Positions 45,831 to 57,283 of a DNA stretch of 64,000 bases are shown here, piece by piece. The number at the start of each line of letters is the position of its first letter. Position 1 is the stretch's first letter. Below the pieces are notes generated by a model, which was not told where the DNA came from, ran no database searches, and saw only the letters and a program-made list of their open reading frames with translations. The stretch is taken from NCBI GenBank assembly GCA_033807695.1, contig CM066307.1, forward strand, positions 1,426,001 to 1,490,000, in the 5' to 3' direction. Made by a program: the position numbers and the translations under genes. Source of the DNA: Daedaleopsis sinensis. Taxonomy: Eukaryota > Basidiomycota > Agaricomycetes > Polyporales > Polyporaceae.

Positions 45831-46044
45831 ATGCAATTCACTCTCAAACCCGTGTTGACTCTCCTGTTCTTTGTGGTGGTCAGCACCGCCCTTCCGGCAA
45901 TGGAGATGTGTAAGTGCATTCATTTGTGTGGGATACTCTTTGAGTCGCAGTATTAACCTTTGTATCCTAGCTACTCCCCCGGAGACTGACAGTGGTAGTG
46001 GCATGAGATGCCGCCGCGACGGTGGACTCGACGCTCGATGCTGA
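45831..46044 (+). CDS. Small secreted two-cysteine peptide (candidate precursor 2)
   Basis: Exon 1 is 45831-45909 (79 nt) and exon 2 is 45971-46044, with a phase-1 GT-AG intron of 61 bases. The product has 50 residues: a signal opening MQFTLKPVLTLLFFVVVSTA, then LPAMEM, then STPPETD and a Gly/Ser stretch. Cys40 and Cys50 enclose RRDGGLDAR, and Cys50 is the last residue. The Arg-Arg pair could be a Kex2-type site, though it sits inside the cysteine bracket. The core carries four Arg, against the purely acidic core of peptide 1. No aromatic residue follows the signal. Function unknown; homology to peptide 1 rests on signal sequence, exon length, phase and the P..TD match. Confidence 0.72.
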
Positions 46045-46777
46045 GCGGCATGTACAGCGCGCTAAGTAATAATCAATCAAGGTCAGCCAGTCTTCTCTCC
46101 ACCTCTTCTTGCTGCCCTGGCTGATAGCGTCGCTGCAGAGTTGTATCAGCGTGCAACAAGCACTGGATCCATCCTCGAAAGTGCAGAGTTTGTGAATCGT
46201 TTGTGGGCGTGTTGAGTTCATTAGAAAACCACAGTTGAGAATGTACTGCGTACCTAGCCTCCCGTCAAGTGATCTATATGCCAAATGTCAATATTGAACC
46301 CAATTTTCTCAGCAGTGCTCATATTCGACCCACATAGGTTTTTTTTGAGCTTGTCGCCTTCGACTTTTGGGAAGCAAATTTATATACTTGAAGTTGATGA
46401 TGATGTTGATGATTGTGCTCAATTGACTCGAGTTTCGGCACACACGAGGAGGCCTTGCTTCTAAGGACTTCACGACTAAGAAAATGATGGATCCACATCT
46501 ATATGTTCACCGTTGTACGTTGAACAAACGGCGGGCTCGCAGTGTTTTCTGGAGGAACAGAGGTTATTAAGTACTTAGTCGTCTCCGGAGGAGGAATAGG
46601 CGCTCTTTATACAGCATACTTAGCCGCTCCGTTACGTCAGCGTACGTCATTGTACCAGCGGCTGGATATGCAACCATGTATTGACTGGTACCAGTTATCA
46701 GGAAATGGTCAAACAACGGATCTAAGCTTTCTTCTTGCTAGACATAACATCTTGTCAAAACACTAGAGCGGCCAAGG
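46045..46777. other. Intergenic, no supported gene
   Basis: 3' flank of the peptide gene and promoter of the UPF0014 gene, with a short GATGATGATGTTGATGAT run near 46395. No gene seen. Confidence 0.55.
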
Positions 46778-48028
46778 ATGGATCCCGGCGACACAGACTC
46801 TGCCACACACCTCAACTGGGGCAATGTCGGACTTGCCTTCTCGTTCATCCTCCTCGATGGTGTACTCTCGACGACATTCGGCCTCGGTGTGGGCAGCTCG
46901 CTGCTGACTGCCGCAGTGCGATGTGTTGTTCAGCTCAGCGTGGTCGCTCTGATTCTCCAGAAAGTGTTCGAGACGAATAACCCATGGGCGGTCGCGGGCA
47001 TGGCGTGTCTGTTAAATCTGATGGGAACTGCGGAAACTGGTACGTCTATGCCTACATATACCTAGGTGTCAATGCTCTAACACATGATTAAAGTCATCAA
47101 CAAGTCGAAGAAACGCTATGACTACATGGTGCCTTCTAATTCTTCGCATTGCTATTCAAAACATCACTAAACCCTACGTCAGTTCCCATCGGTCTTAATC
47201 GGTATGCTTGGCTCTACAATCCCGGTCTCTATTATTGGTATTCGCTTTGCAATGGGTGTGGAGCCCTTTTGGAAACCTGAACAGTACAGTACGTGCCAAT
47301 ACCTGTTCCGCTTCGTTACGATGTTCGCTGACTAGCCCAACCCCACACATTAGTCCCTATCGTTGGTATGCTATGTGGTAGCACCATCTCCGGCATAGTC
47401 GTTTCTGTCACATATGTTCTCAAGGAGATATAGTAAGTCAGAATGCTTAGTATCTGCCAATTGTCGCTGAGGTGGATGTCAGCGACAATAAGGACAAGGT
47501 CGAAATGTACCTCGCATTCGGTGCCTCAAGGTTCGAGGCGTGCAAGCCCATCGCTCGTGATGCACTCCGTCTCGCACTCACCCCCAACGTCAACCAGATG
47601 AGGTCAGTGCACCGGACGTCTGCAGAGAGATTTGAACCTCACACTTGCCTCCCAGCGTCATCGGCATCATAGCGATCCCAGGCATGATGACCGGTGCCAT
47701 CCTCGGAGGTTCCTCCGTAGAGCAGGCTGCCCGCCTCCAGATGGTGATCATGTTCATGATCTCATCCTGTACCGCGCTCTCCTCCATCGTCACCACGATC
47801 TTCGCCCTTGGGGTCGTAGTTGACAACCAGCACCGCATAAGGACCGATCGCGTAGACACTCGCCCCCATGCAGTGTGGCGCGCCCGCAACTGGCTCGTGA
47901 GCAAGGCTGTAGATGCACTGAAGGGTGCAGCTTCCGCGACTGCCTCGGGGGTGAAGAGAGCTGTGGGCAGGCGGGACGTGGAAGAAGATCTGCCCGGATC
48001 GGACGAGAGGCAACGCCTCCTCGGATAA
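46778..48028 (+). CDS. UPF0014 (FetB-like) membrane protein
   Basis: Start at 46778, stop at 48026-48028; about six exons. There are seven or so hydrophobic segments, with family blocks LLDGVLSTTFGLGVGSSLL, FPSVLIGMLGSTIPVSIIG, EMYLAFGASRFEACKPIARD, and VIGIIAIPGMMTGAILGGSS. Bacterial FetB is the permease of an iron exporter with FetA, and plant ALS3/STAR2 relatives act in aluminium tolerance. Fungal members lack a fused ATPase and their cargo is not established. The C-terminal tail is cytosolic and charged, ending DERQRLLG. It is complete. No linked FetA-type ATPase is visible; the nearby ABCG gene has its own membrane domain. Confidence 0.92.
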
Positions 48029-48432
48029 GCTATTGGGAAACATGTTGCTGCCACTGTGTGCGTTGTCATTCCCGTGTCATTCGTGTTTTACCGCCCCTGT
48101 GCTGTGTCCTCTCACAGCCAAGCAATCCTATTCACCAAGCGATCTGGTCCAACGAAGTTTAGCGAGTACATCCGAGTCGGCAAATATGCACCAAATGGAG
48201 CTCGCGAACGGTCGGATCTCAATGACTCTTCAAAGCTTCATAACCGATCGACTCAACGAACTACCTACTAGCACAGGTATATCCTAGGGCTTCGTGCGCG
48301 CACCCTCAAGAAAAAATTTTTAAGGAAGTGCGATAATCCTTCTAAATTCCCGAACGACATCCCTTCATCCGAAGCGAACTATTACTAGCAGGCAAAGCAC
48401 TGGCAGTACCGAGTCGAGGACCGAGGTCCTCA
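48029..48432. other. Convergent 3' region
   Basis: Between the UPF0014 stop and the first F-box gene stop. TTCAAAGCTTCA occurs at 48229. No gene. Confidence 0.6.
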
Positions 48433-49573
48433 CTAGTACTCCAGGTTCTTGAGCAAATCCTTCATATGCGATGACTCGAGCAACTGTATCAGCTCTCGCA
48501 CGACCTCGTCGCTCACGTCCTTCCAATCCGACACCCCTTCACTCGTTTCGTCCATACGGTCCATTGTCGTGATAGAAAGCCGGTCACCGACCCACTTGCC
48601 ACGGTGCAAGTCCATACCGTCCGGGATCGCCATAGACATAGAATCGTCCCGCGACCACGAGATGCGCATCAGCAGCACATGCCCGAGGTCGACGCCACAG
48701 CGAGGCAGGAACGGCTGCAGGTCGTCCGGACGTCCCGCGAGCCTTGCAATGACGGACGCGCGGACGTACTCTTTCTTCGTGTTGTTGCACAGCACCCAAT
48801 CCTTGCGCTCGGACGGGAATGTGATGCCGAGCACGAGCTGCCACATCTTCAGGTCGGTCTTGCTAAAGCGTTGCAGCCACCGGCAAATCTCGTCGTGCAT
48901 CCAGTACATATAAGGGCCCTTGTAGACCCAGCTCTCTGTGCCACAGAGGTTACCAAGGCCACCGTGACTCAGGTCAACGCCCTTGCTGAGTTCTGCCTCG
49001 AGGAATGCACGGTCGCCTGCACTGAGGAGAGATTCCGGGAAGTCCTCGGGGTCAGCGTAGTCGCCGACACACGCAATGCGACAGTTGGCCCAGCGTGCGC
49101 TCGAGCACTGCAGGGCTTCGCTGATCGTCGGCTCGCAGAGGTGGTACATGTCGTGGCAAGTCACGGCGAGCGCGGTGAGCGTTTCGACGTCTACTCGGAG
49201 CTGGGAACAGATACTGCGCAGAATATCCGTTGGCAGGGAAAGGAGGCCTTCCTCATAAACAACAGGTGGTCTGTTGGAGATCGCCTTGATATGCTCGGCC
49301 AATGCGGGCCTGACCAGCCGTTTTACATGGTTAGCGGTCACTGTACATCGGAGGCGCAGAAGTCGAGAAAAGACTCACAGTGTTTTGGGAAATGATAAGC
49401 TTCGCACCAGAAACTCTTGCTTGGTCCAAAAGAACTCCCCGAACTTCAATCCTCCGCTGACCTCCATGTACTCGCGCTTGCTCGCGTTGAAGCTAGGAGG
49501 ACAGCATGATAAGCGTGGCTTTACAATGGCCTTGAAGCTTACGCATCACTCACAGTTGCCAATATTGTCCCAT
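48433..49573 (-). CDS. F-box-like protein, tandem copy A
   Basis: A 20-nt first exon (49573-49554) encodes MGQYWQL; exon 2 runs 49492-49379 (FNASKREYMEV, LKFGEFFW) and the main exon 49309-48433. The F-box-like helix region is LLSLPTDILRSICSQL followed by LAVTCHDMYHLCEP. The rest (RWANCRIACVGDYADPEDFPE; WVLCNNTKKEYVRASVIARL; LGHVLLMRISWS) is shared by all three copies. MGQYW-starting F-box proteins form a large mushroom family thought to be substrate receptors of SCF ubiquitin ligases. The third-exon acceptor must be the AG at 49310-49311, since an earlier AG gives a stop. Target unknown. Confidence 0.8.
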
Positions 49574-49962
49574 GTCGACACGATTGTAGAAGAATTGGGG
49601 TAGCCTCAGAGATGTGGTGGTGGTATCAGGTCAACTTAACAACATGATGCACCCTGCCGGTAGCCGAACCTTTGTATCGTGCTCCGGCTGATTAAGCTCT
49701 TCCCATATGTAAGGATTATCGATAAGCCCGTCGTGAGAAGTACATACACAGCGGACCTAAATAGTAAAACCCAAGTTGAAGTTCTACCGGTACTGTTCTA
49801 CATGAGAAATTCAAATTCTGCTGGCAGTCATCCGGCCGACTACATCTGTACATGTCTTTCCCCAAATCTCGTTGAAACGCACACGTGGCCATCCTGGAAC
49901 GGTGTTCGTCAAATGCTCCATCGAAGAGAATGAAATGATTGCTCCCACCATAGCTCTCACTA

Positions 49963-51195
49963 CTAGTACGGCCGACGAGGAGGACGAGGTAGGAATCCTT
50001 CGCAAGGCGCTCCAATTGTCTTCAGCGCCTTGAGCCAATCCTTCCCATACGATAACTCGAGCACCTGTACCAGCTCTCGCACGACCTCGTCGCTCACGTC
50101 CGTCCATTCCGACGCCCCTTCTTCCGGCTCGTCCCTACATTCCGACGCCCCTTCTTCCGACTCGTCCACACATTCCGACGCCCCTTCTTCCAGCTCGTCC
50201 ATTGTCGTGATACAGAGCCGGTCCCCGACCCACTTGCCACGGTGCAAGTCCATGCCCTTTGGGATATCCAAAGACATAGATTTGTCCCGCGACCACGAGA
50301 TGCGCATGAGTAGCACATGCCCAAGGTCGATATCACAACGAGGCAGGAACGGCTGCAGGTCGTCCGGGTGTCCCGCGAGCCTCGCAATGACGGATGCGCG
50401 GACGTACTCCTTCTTCGTGTTGTTGCACAGCACCCAGTCCTTGCGCTCGGGCGGGAACGCGTAGCCTAGCAGGAGCTTCCACATCTTCAAGTCGGCCTTG
50501 CTGAAGCGTTGCAGCCACTGGCGAATCTCGTCGTACTGCCAGTAGGCATTTGGGCCCTCGTAGGCCCAGCTCTCTGTGCCACAGAGATTGACAAGACCAC
50601 CGTACTCCAGGTCGACGCCCTTGCTGCGTTCAGCTTCGATGAACGCACGGTCACTGGCACTTAGGAATGTTTCCGGGAAGTCCTCGAACTTGGCGTAGCC
50701 GCCGACACACGCAATGCGACAGTTGGCCCAGCGTGCGCTCGAGTCCTCCAGGGATTCACTGATCATCGGCTCGCAAAGGTGGTACATGTCGCGGCAGGTC
50801 ACAGCGAGCGCGGCGAGCTCTCCGGTGTCGAGGTTGTCTGTCACGAAGCCGAGGAGGATGTCCATTGGCAGGGAGAGGAGGCCTTTCCCATGGATAACCG
50901 GTGGTCTGCTGATGTGCGCGTCCAGTGCGGGTCTAACCAGTCGTTTTGCGTGGTTAGAGGTCACTGTCAAAGACACAGAAGTCGAGAAAAGACTCACTGT
51001 TTCTTGGGAAATGTTATGCTTCGCACCAGAAGCCCTTGCTTATCCCAAAAGAACTCGCCAAATTTCATTCCGTCGATGACCGACATGTACTCGCGCGTGC
51101 TCGCGTTGAAACTAGAAGGGCAACATCAGCGTGGCTCCACAATGGCCTTGAGACTCACGCATCCGTGTTACTCACAATCGCCAAGATTGTCCCAT
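49963..51195 (-). CDS. F-box-like protein, tandem copy B, with acidic repeat
   Basis: Same plan as copy A: MGQSWRL first exon from 51195, FNASTREYM second exon, and F-box region LLSLPMDILLGFV with LAVTCRDMYHLCEP. It is distinguished by three 11-residue acidic repeats (consensus EEGASECxDE) encoded by a 33-bp tandem repeat; copies A and C have one unit there. The C-terminus is longer than in A (PRPPRRPY). 358 bases separate its start from the stop of copy C, and that gap holds nothing recognisable. Confidence 0.8.
50111..50209. repeat. 33-bp tandem repeat inside F-box gene B
   Basis: Three units beginning at 50111, 50144 and 50177, each opening GACGCCCCTTCTTCC. They keep the reading frame and encode the acidic 11-residue repeat. 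The sister genes carry one unit, so the array expanded in B after duplication. Confidence 0.9.
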
Positions 51196-51553
51196 GTTGA
51201 CACGAACGCAAAAGTGTCGAGGTAGGTGGTGGTGGTATTAGGTTAGGATGCGCCTGCTCGTAGCCGAACCTTGATATTTTGTGCTGCCACGCAAGTGAAT
51301 TCTACTATAGGTTACTTATGCGTAATTTCAGAAATTTCCAACTTGAGTCTATCAAGTAGTATACATAGTATGTAATTCCCCCCCGATCTTGTGAAAACGC
51401 ACCTACAACACAAGTTGCGGCCCACACGCACACTGGGACGGTGCTGGTTAAAATTGCATCGTACAGATATCGGAACACCGGCCTTTGATTAGGACTTTGA
51501 GTTCCAAACGCTATACCCTGCTAGATCTCATCCACCCATCAAGCTCAAGGCCC

Positions 51554-52804
51554 TTAACCGCCATAGCTGTTGGAACGACCGATGTCCGCAACATTGTCAT
51601 CCCCATCCGAAGAGAACCAGTACAACTCGCGATAGTAGTCGCAGGACCGAGGCCCTCTCTCCAGCGCCTTGAGCCAATCTTTCCCGCACGATGACCGGAA
51701 CAGCTGTATCAGCTCTCGCGCGACTTCGTCGCTCATGTCTTTCCACTGCGGCGCCCCTTCTTCCCGTTTGTCCATACGGTCCATTGTCGTGATATAAACC
51801 CGATCACCCACCCACTTGCCACGGTGCAAGTCCATGCCCTCTGGGATCTGCAAGGACATGGAACTGTCCTGCGACCACGAGATGCGCATGAGCAGCACAT
51901 GCCCGAGGTCGACGCCACAGCGAGGCAGGAACGGCTGCAGGTCGTCCGGGTGTCCCGCGAGCCTTGCAATGACGGACGCGCGGACGTACTCTTTCTTCGT
52001 GCTGTTGCACAGCACCCAGTCCTTGCGCTCAGGCGGGAACGCGACGCCTAGCAGGAGCTTCCACATCTTCAGGTCGGCCTTGCTGAAGCGTTGCAGCCAT
52101 TGGCGAATTTTGTCATGCCGCCAGTACGTGAATGCACCCAGGACGAGCCAGCTCTCCGTCTCACAGAGATTACCAAGGCCACCGTACTCCAGGTCAACGT
52201 CAGGCTTGCTGCGTTCCGCTTCGATAAATGCACGGTCGCCGGCACTGAGGAACGTCTCCGGGAAGTCCTCGAGGTCGGCGTAGTCGCCGACGCACGCAAT
52301 GCGACACTTGGCCCAGCGTGCGCTCAAGAACTCCTGGATTTCCCTGACGATCGGCTCGCAGAGGTGATACATGTCGCGGCAGGTCACAGCGAGCGCGGCG
52401 AGCTCTTCAACGTCGAGCCCGTAACAGTCGCCTGTCACGAAGCCGCGCAGGATGTCTGTTGGGAGGGAGGCGAGGCCTTTCTCATGGAGAACCGGTGGCT
52501 TGCTAGAGATCGCCTTGATATGCGCATCCAATGCGGGCCTAACGAATCGTTTTTGCGTGGTTAGCGGTACTGTTAGAGGCACAGAAGTCGAGAAAAGAAT
52601 CACAGTTTCATGGGATATGTTATGCTCCGCACCAGAAACCCTTGCTTGGCCCAAAAGAACTCGCCGAACTTCAGTAGGCCGTTGACCTCCATGTACTCGC
52701 GTCTGCTCGCGTTGAAGCTACGAGGGTGGCAGCATACTAGTAAGCGTGGCTCTATGATAGACTTAAGGCCTGCACATCACTCACAATTGCCAATACTGTC
52801 CCAT
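51554..52804 (-). CDS. F-box-like protein, tandem copy C
   Basis: MGQYWQL first exon from 52804, second exon FNASRREYMEVNGLLKFGE, and main exon with LASLPTDILRGFV and LAVTCRDMYHLCEP. The stop is at 51554. The second donor is a weak GTGATT where the sister genes have GTGAGT, so splicing may be inefficient or the gene may be starting to decay. The C-terminus has a unique tail (YYRELYWFSSDGDDNVADIG). Otherwise it is as conserved as A and B. Confidence 0.78.
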
Positions 52805-53791
52805 GATGATACGGACGTAGAAGGACGGGTAGCCTTAGAGAGGTGGTGGTCGTATCAAGTCAAGATGCACCAGCCGGCAGCCGAGAAGTTTTATAATGCG
52901 GGTTAGGCCTGGCGCCTCAAAGATCTTATTGTTCGTCGCCGAGCTAACTCTTGGCCAGTCCTTTGAGATGAGTGCACCTACCCAGCCGTGTATCGTGCAC
53001 GTATTACGCGTGTAGGGGTAGGTTAGTAGGTCACAAAGCACTTTGGGAAACCACACTGGGCGTAAGTGCCACGGTGACTGAAAAGTTATTCTTTTGTTGA
53101 CAAAAGGGGCAGAATAGCACTGACCACCGACGATTTGCAGTGCCAAGATCGCTTTGAACCACTGAGTAAGCCGCCTAGCGATTAGCTAGTACTGATACCG
53201 AGTACTGAGTACAGAGAGTGAAAAGGAGTCGTCGTAGCAGCGACATTGGAATCTGGATAGTGGGCGCACAAGTTGGAGGTTTGGAGTGACACAGCCACTC
53301 CTCGCAGTTACAATTACATGCGTATCATTGCGCTGCTTGAACATCCTGTTGAGTATCCTTAGTTTGTCGGAAGGGGTAGTGTGCTGCAACAAATCTCGAG
53401 GGAGGATTTATGTAACGTGCTGTACTTGCAAGCTGTGCAGCAACGTATGCGTCATATGTCTACCGATCTACATCTGGCCACGGTATTCAAACTGCGGAAG
53501 GTAACTGAGCGAGCCCCGTGTACAGTATGTATATGTATGTATCAGTAAGTAGCAAGGCTGGACAAACGGTGAGGATAACATGAGGTCAATATGGACATGT
53601 TCGGGTGCGGTGAGGCAGATGTGAGGTTTCATTGTGATGGTGATGAGGACTGCGGGACGCATCATGAAAAGGGACGAGGTGTGAGGAGACTTGTTGACTG
53701 AGTGCGAAACTATGAATGCAGTGAGATGAAGAACAAAAGAGCAATAGCTATAGATAACGAGGCACAATGCTGGCATACCGACCGAAACGGT
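52805..53791. other. Intergenic, no supported gene
   Basis: Upstream of the F-box array and 3' of the disordered-protein gene. Only frames of 60-100 codons without motif. Confidence 0.55.
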
Positions 53792-55795
53792 TCAGAACCT
53801 GGACGCACGAGACATGGTGGATGCCTTCGGACGTGTCGCTGCCCCGCCGCCCGTGGCATTCGATCCCGCATGTGAGCTCATGCTGGCGGTCCTCGTAAGT
53901 CCAGGCAATCTCGAAACAGGTTTCGGCAAGCCGGTAGTGCCGGGTGCGACGAACCGCGTAGGCGGTCGTATCGCGCTCACACCGGTGACACCCGAGGTGC
54001 CCTTCGAGATGGTGGCCGAAATGACACGCGCAGGACCTGTGCCGTTCCTGGGAGCGGTCGTGGCAGAGGCAACAGCTCGGGGGGCCGCACTCGTGACCTT
54101 GGGAGCTGCGCGTTCCTTCGCGGCGAGGTTCGGTCGTTGTATGCCAGCGAAACGAGATACGGGCACATTGGCCCCAGAGCTTGAGCTCGAGGTGGTCGAC
54201 GCTGTCGATGCGGTAGTGTTGACGGAAGCGCCTTGAGGAGGAAGCCCGATGACGACACCGCCAGCGTTCTGCAAGCTTGGAGGAGGACGCTGCACGCCGC
54301 GGATCGGAGGTCGCACTGGTGGTTGAGATGTCGTAGTAGATGAGATAACCGACTTCACCACGGAGAGCGAGGATCGTCTCTTCGAAACACTGGCCTGTTT
54401 CTCCGCTCTCTCGGTCGCGATGGTGGGTTTCGAATTCGACGAAAGTAAAGTGCTTTGATGACCGGCCATCTTGAACGTCTTCTTGACGATACGCAGAGCG
54501 GGGATGGCAGCCGGCATTGGAGGAGGTAAGGGCTCTGATTCCAGGAGCAAAGATGGCTCGTCCGCGACGACAGGAGACGTCGGTGGTGAAGGCGGCTCCA
54601 TCAGCGCAGACAGTGAAGCATGAGGCGGTGTGGCTATAACAGGAGCAATCAGAACTACTGGAATATGAGCAGATGGCTTTTACTGACTGTTACGTGACGG
54701 AGGAGCTGAGCATATCGGAGACATGGGCAATGGTACGTGAATTGCAGTCTCCAATGTTGGAGACATGACCGAAGGTGCCGTAGTCATCCTTGCGGGAGGA
54801 CTGAATACAGGCTCGACCTTCTTGGGCACAGTCTTAATAGCCAGTGCGGGCGGGACGAGTTTCTCGAGTTTCGCCATCATGGGAGCTGGAACGCAAATCT
54901 CGCCGAAGTCTAGGGTGTCATCGCCACCGGACCAGAACGAATCTTGACCATTCGCAAGGAATGACACCTTGTCGTTAAGGAGATCAAATGACATGTCATC
55001 CGATTGCATCTGCATATGAAACGAGGAGTAGAGGTCGACGGATGTTCGGCGGGGATCGTCAGGAGACAGTTGAGTGAGAGTAGTCGGCGGTCGCAATTGA
55101 GCGATAGTAGATACCAAGGCATCCTCTTCACTAGGCACATTGAACTCCTCCATAGAAGGCGTCTCTGGCGGAGAGCAAACGTTGATCTCCGGGCACGGAG
55201 ATGAAGGTCGACTTTCGGACTGTACGGTGGAAGGAAGGCGGATGGTATGGTGGCTCTCCTGAGTCTCCTCGGACACAGCCAGGCCCGAAAAGTTGATAGA
55301 GTTCACCACTTCCGCAAGTGGCAAGCCCTCCGGTGATGGGGCGAGTAAAGCGGGTAGGGGTATAGTGGGGGAGGTCGCATTAGCGAACAGGAGAGCCTTG
55401 AGCGGTCTGCTGCTGTCCAGAGGCCTTGGAGTATGCTCCAGGTCGAGCTCAGCTAGCGGCACTCTTGCGGGAGAAAGCACGCCACAACCCTCAGCATCGC
55501 TTTCCGACTGCTCTCCATCTGCGTCACTTCCGTCATGTTCCGCCGCATCCCAGAGACATTGACCGGCAGGGGTGTCACCAATGTCGATGAGCTTACCCAT
55601 GGGAGTAAACGGCCCCGCAAGCTCCTCCTTCTGAGCGCCATATGCACGGTTGAAGAACATGGTGAGGTCTCCTTGTGGGATGTCGTTCTCCTTGTCCGAT
55701 GGGCCGAGGTCGTCTGAAGAGTCTCGCCGAGGGGTAGAAGGAGACTGATGGAGGGGGTCAAACAAGAAGAGCACACTGTTGCGAGGTTTGGCCAT
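53792..55795 (-). CDS. Large disordered Ser/Pro-rich protein with KEN box
   Basis: Two long frames, 55795-54680 and the next to 53792, join through a short intron near 54720-54652 into one product of about 650 residues. It is low-complexity, rich in Ser, Pro, Thr and acidic residues. A KEN box (SDKENDIP) near residue 36 could be an APC/C degron, and the C-terminal third is basic with repeated SRFAGIQRP/SRLPGLTR elements, reminiscent of microtubule-binding Ser-x-Ile/Leu-Pro motifs. This suggests a cell-cycle or cytoskeletal role, but no domain is recognised. The N-terminus MAKPRNSVLFLFDPL is well defined. Confidence 0.7.
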
Positions 55796-57283
55796 CGTGA
55801 GTAGGGTCGTTGCGATCGTGAGGAGGAAGAATAGAGGAGGAGGTGGTGGCGGTCGATGTCGTGGTTCGACGAATTAGCCGACCGCGCCAAACTGTGGTCC
55901 GTTTCCAGACATCACGTGAGCGCGATCAACCGCCCAAAACTCGCGTCTTTGGCGCCGGAGTCATTGCCAGTTAACCACTAGCGGACCACTGCTACAGCTT
56001 AATTCGAGGTAAGTAGACGTGCTCATAGTGTCCCACACTCTGGTTAAATTCATAGACAGTCAATGAGTCCCCTGAAAGCTTTTACCCGACCTTGTAAGTG
56101 ATGCTCGTATCGAAGCCTCTTGTCCGACCTACGGCAGCACCAGTTACTAATGATCGCAACCGGCCGCGGCGTGACTGTAGCATTCATTGTAACTGCCTGG
56201 GAAACCCTCTGTTATGGGAATGATTTATAGTTGATTATAGGTACTTTAAGCCTGAAAATATTACCCAAGGATGAAAGAATGACACTTTGATTGGTGCCCG
56301 CCAAGTGCTATTTGGGCACGTTCAAAAGCGACCGTAGCCGCCTCTCTTCGGGAAATATATCTAATAGTCGGCGCATGGGCTACACAGTTTCTACCCAAGC
56401 GGGGCTCTACAGTGCTTGCTGCTCGCACCAGCGACTGGCCGCGTGCACCCTACCGTTGTCTCCGTCGTCGGATGAGTACCAAAGTTCCTCCCTGCACACC
56501 TGCAGCGTGACGATGAGACTGAAGGCTATGATCGCATTCGACGTGTTTCTTATCCCGTTTCTCCACCGCGGCGCATGACATTTTCTTGTGCTAACGACTC
56601 GTACCGAATGAGTCCAGCCTGTAACATCTAGCTGCACATCGCACAAAGCTGGCTATACATACGGTACTTATACCCATCGTACTCAACATATCGGACATGA
56701 ATTCAATACTCTGCAGGTGGAGGGGTACCCACAGCGACTACCAGTCTGAGTGGGGGCATGCTGTAGCCATCGTCGGGCTCGCATATGCACATGTGTGATA
56801 CATCCGCACTACTATATTACAGAAAGGTCGTGGTCTGAGATGTTACCACGCACACATGTACAGCTGCGGGTTCACAGATCGAGAACAGAGACTATACAGG
56901 TTGGCGAGCGAAGCGGTCAGGGTGATACATGTACAGGGATATCGTGTTAGTGGTACACACAGCGTGAGCGATGGGTGACGGTCGACGAACAGTGGACATT
57001 GTTGGAGACGGGGGTGCGGATGATGCGTGCGATGGTCTCCGGGAAATGACAAAGGAAGACAGAGTCCAAGAAGAAACGAAACGGAATAAGTCAGGAAGAT
57101 CATGAGAGGGGTGGTCCGCAGACGCGAACATTCCGCGGGGCACGACGTGCGCGGCGCGCGCAGCACAGGACAGACACAGCGGAAAAGGAGGCGGCGGTCG
57201 CAAGGAACAGCGACGTCCGCCCGCGTACCACCCTGCTCTCCTCCGCCGCCGCGCCAGTGCCGCGTTTCCCCAGCAGCGGCAGC
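55796..57283. other. Intergenic, no supported gene
   Basis: Promoter of the disordered-protein gene and 3' flank of the WD40 gene. Nothing recognisable on either strand. Confidence 0.55.
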
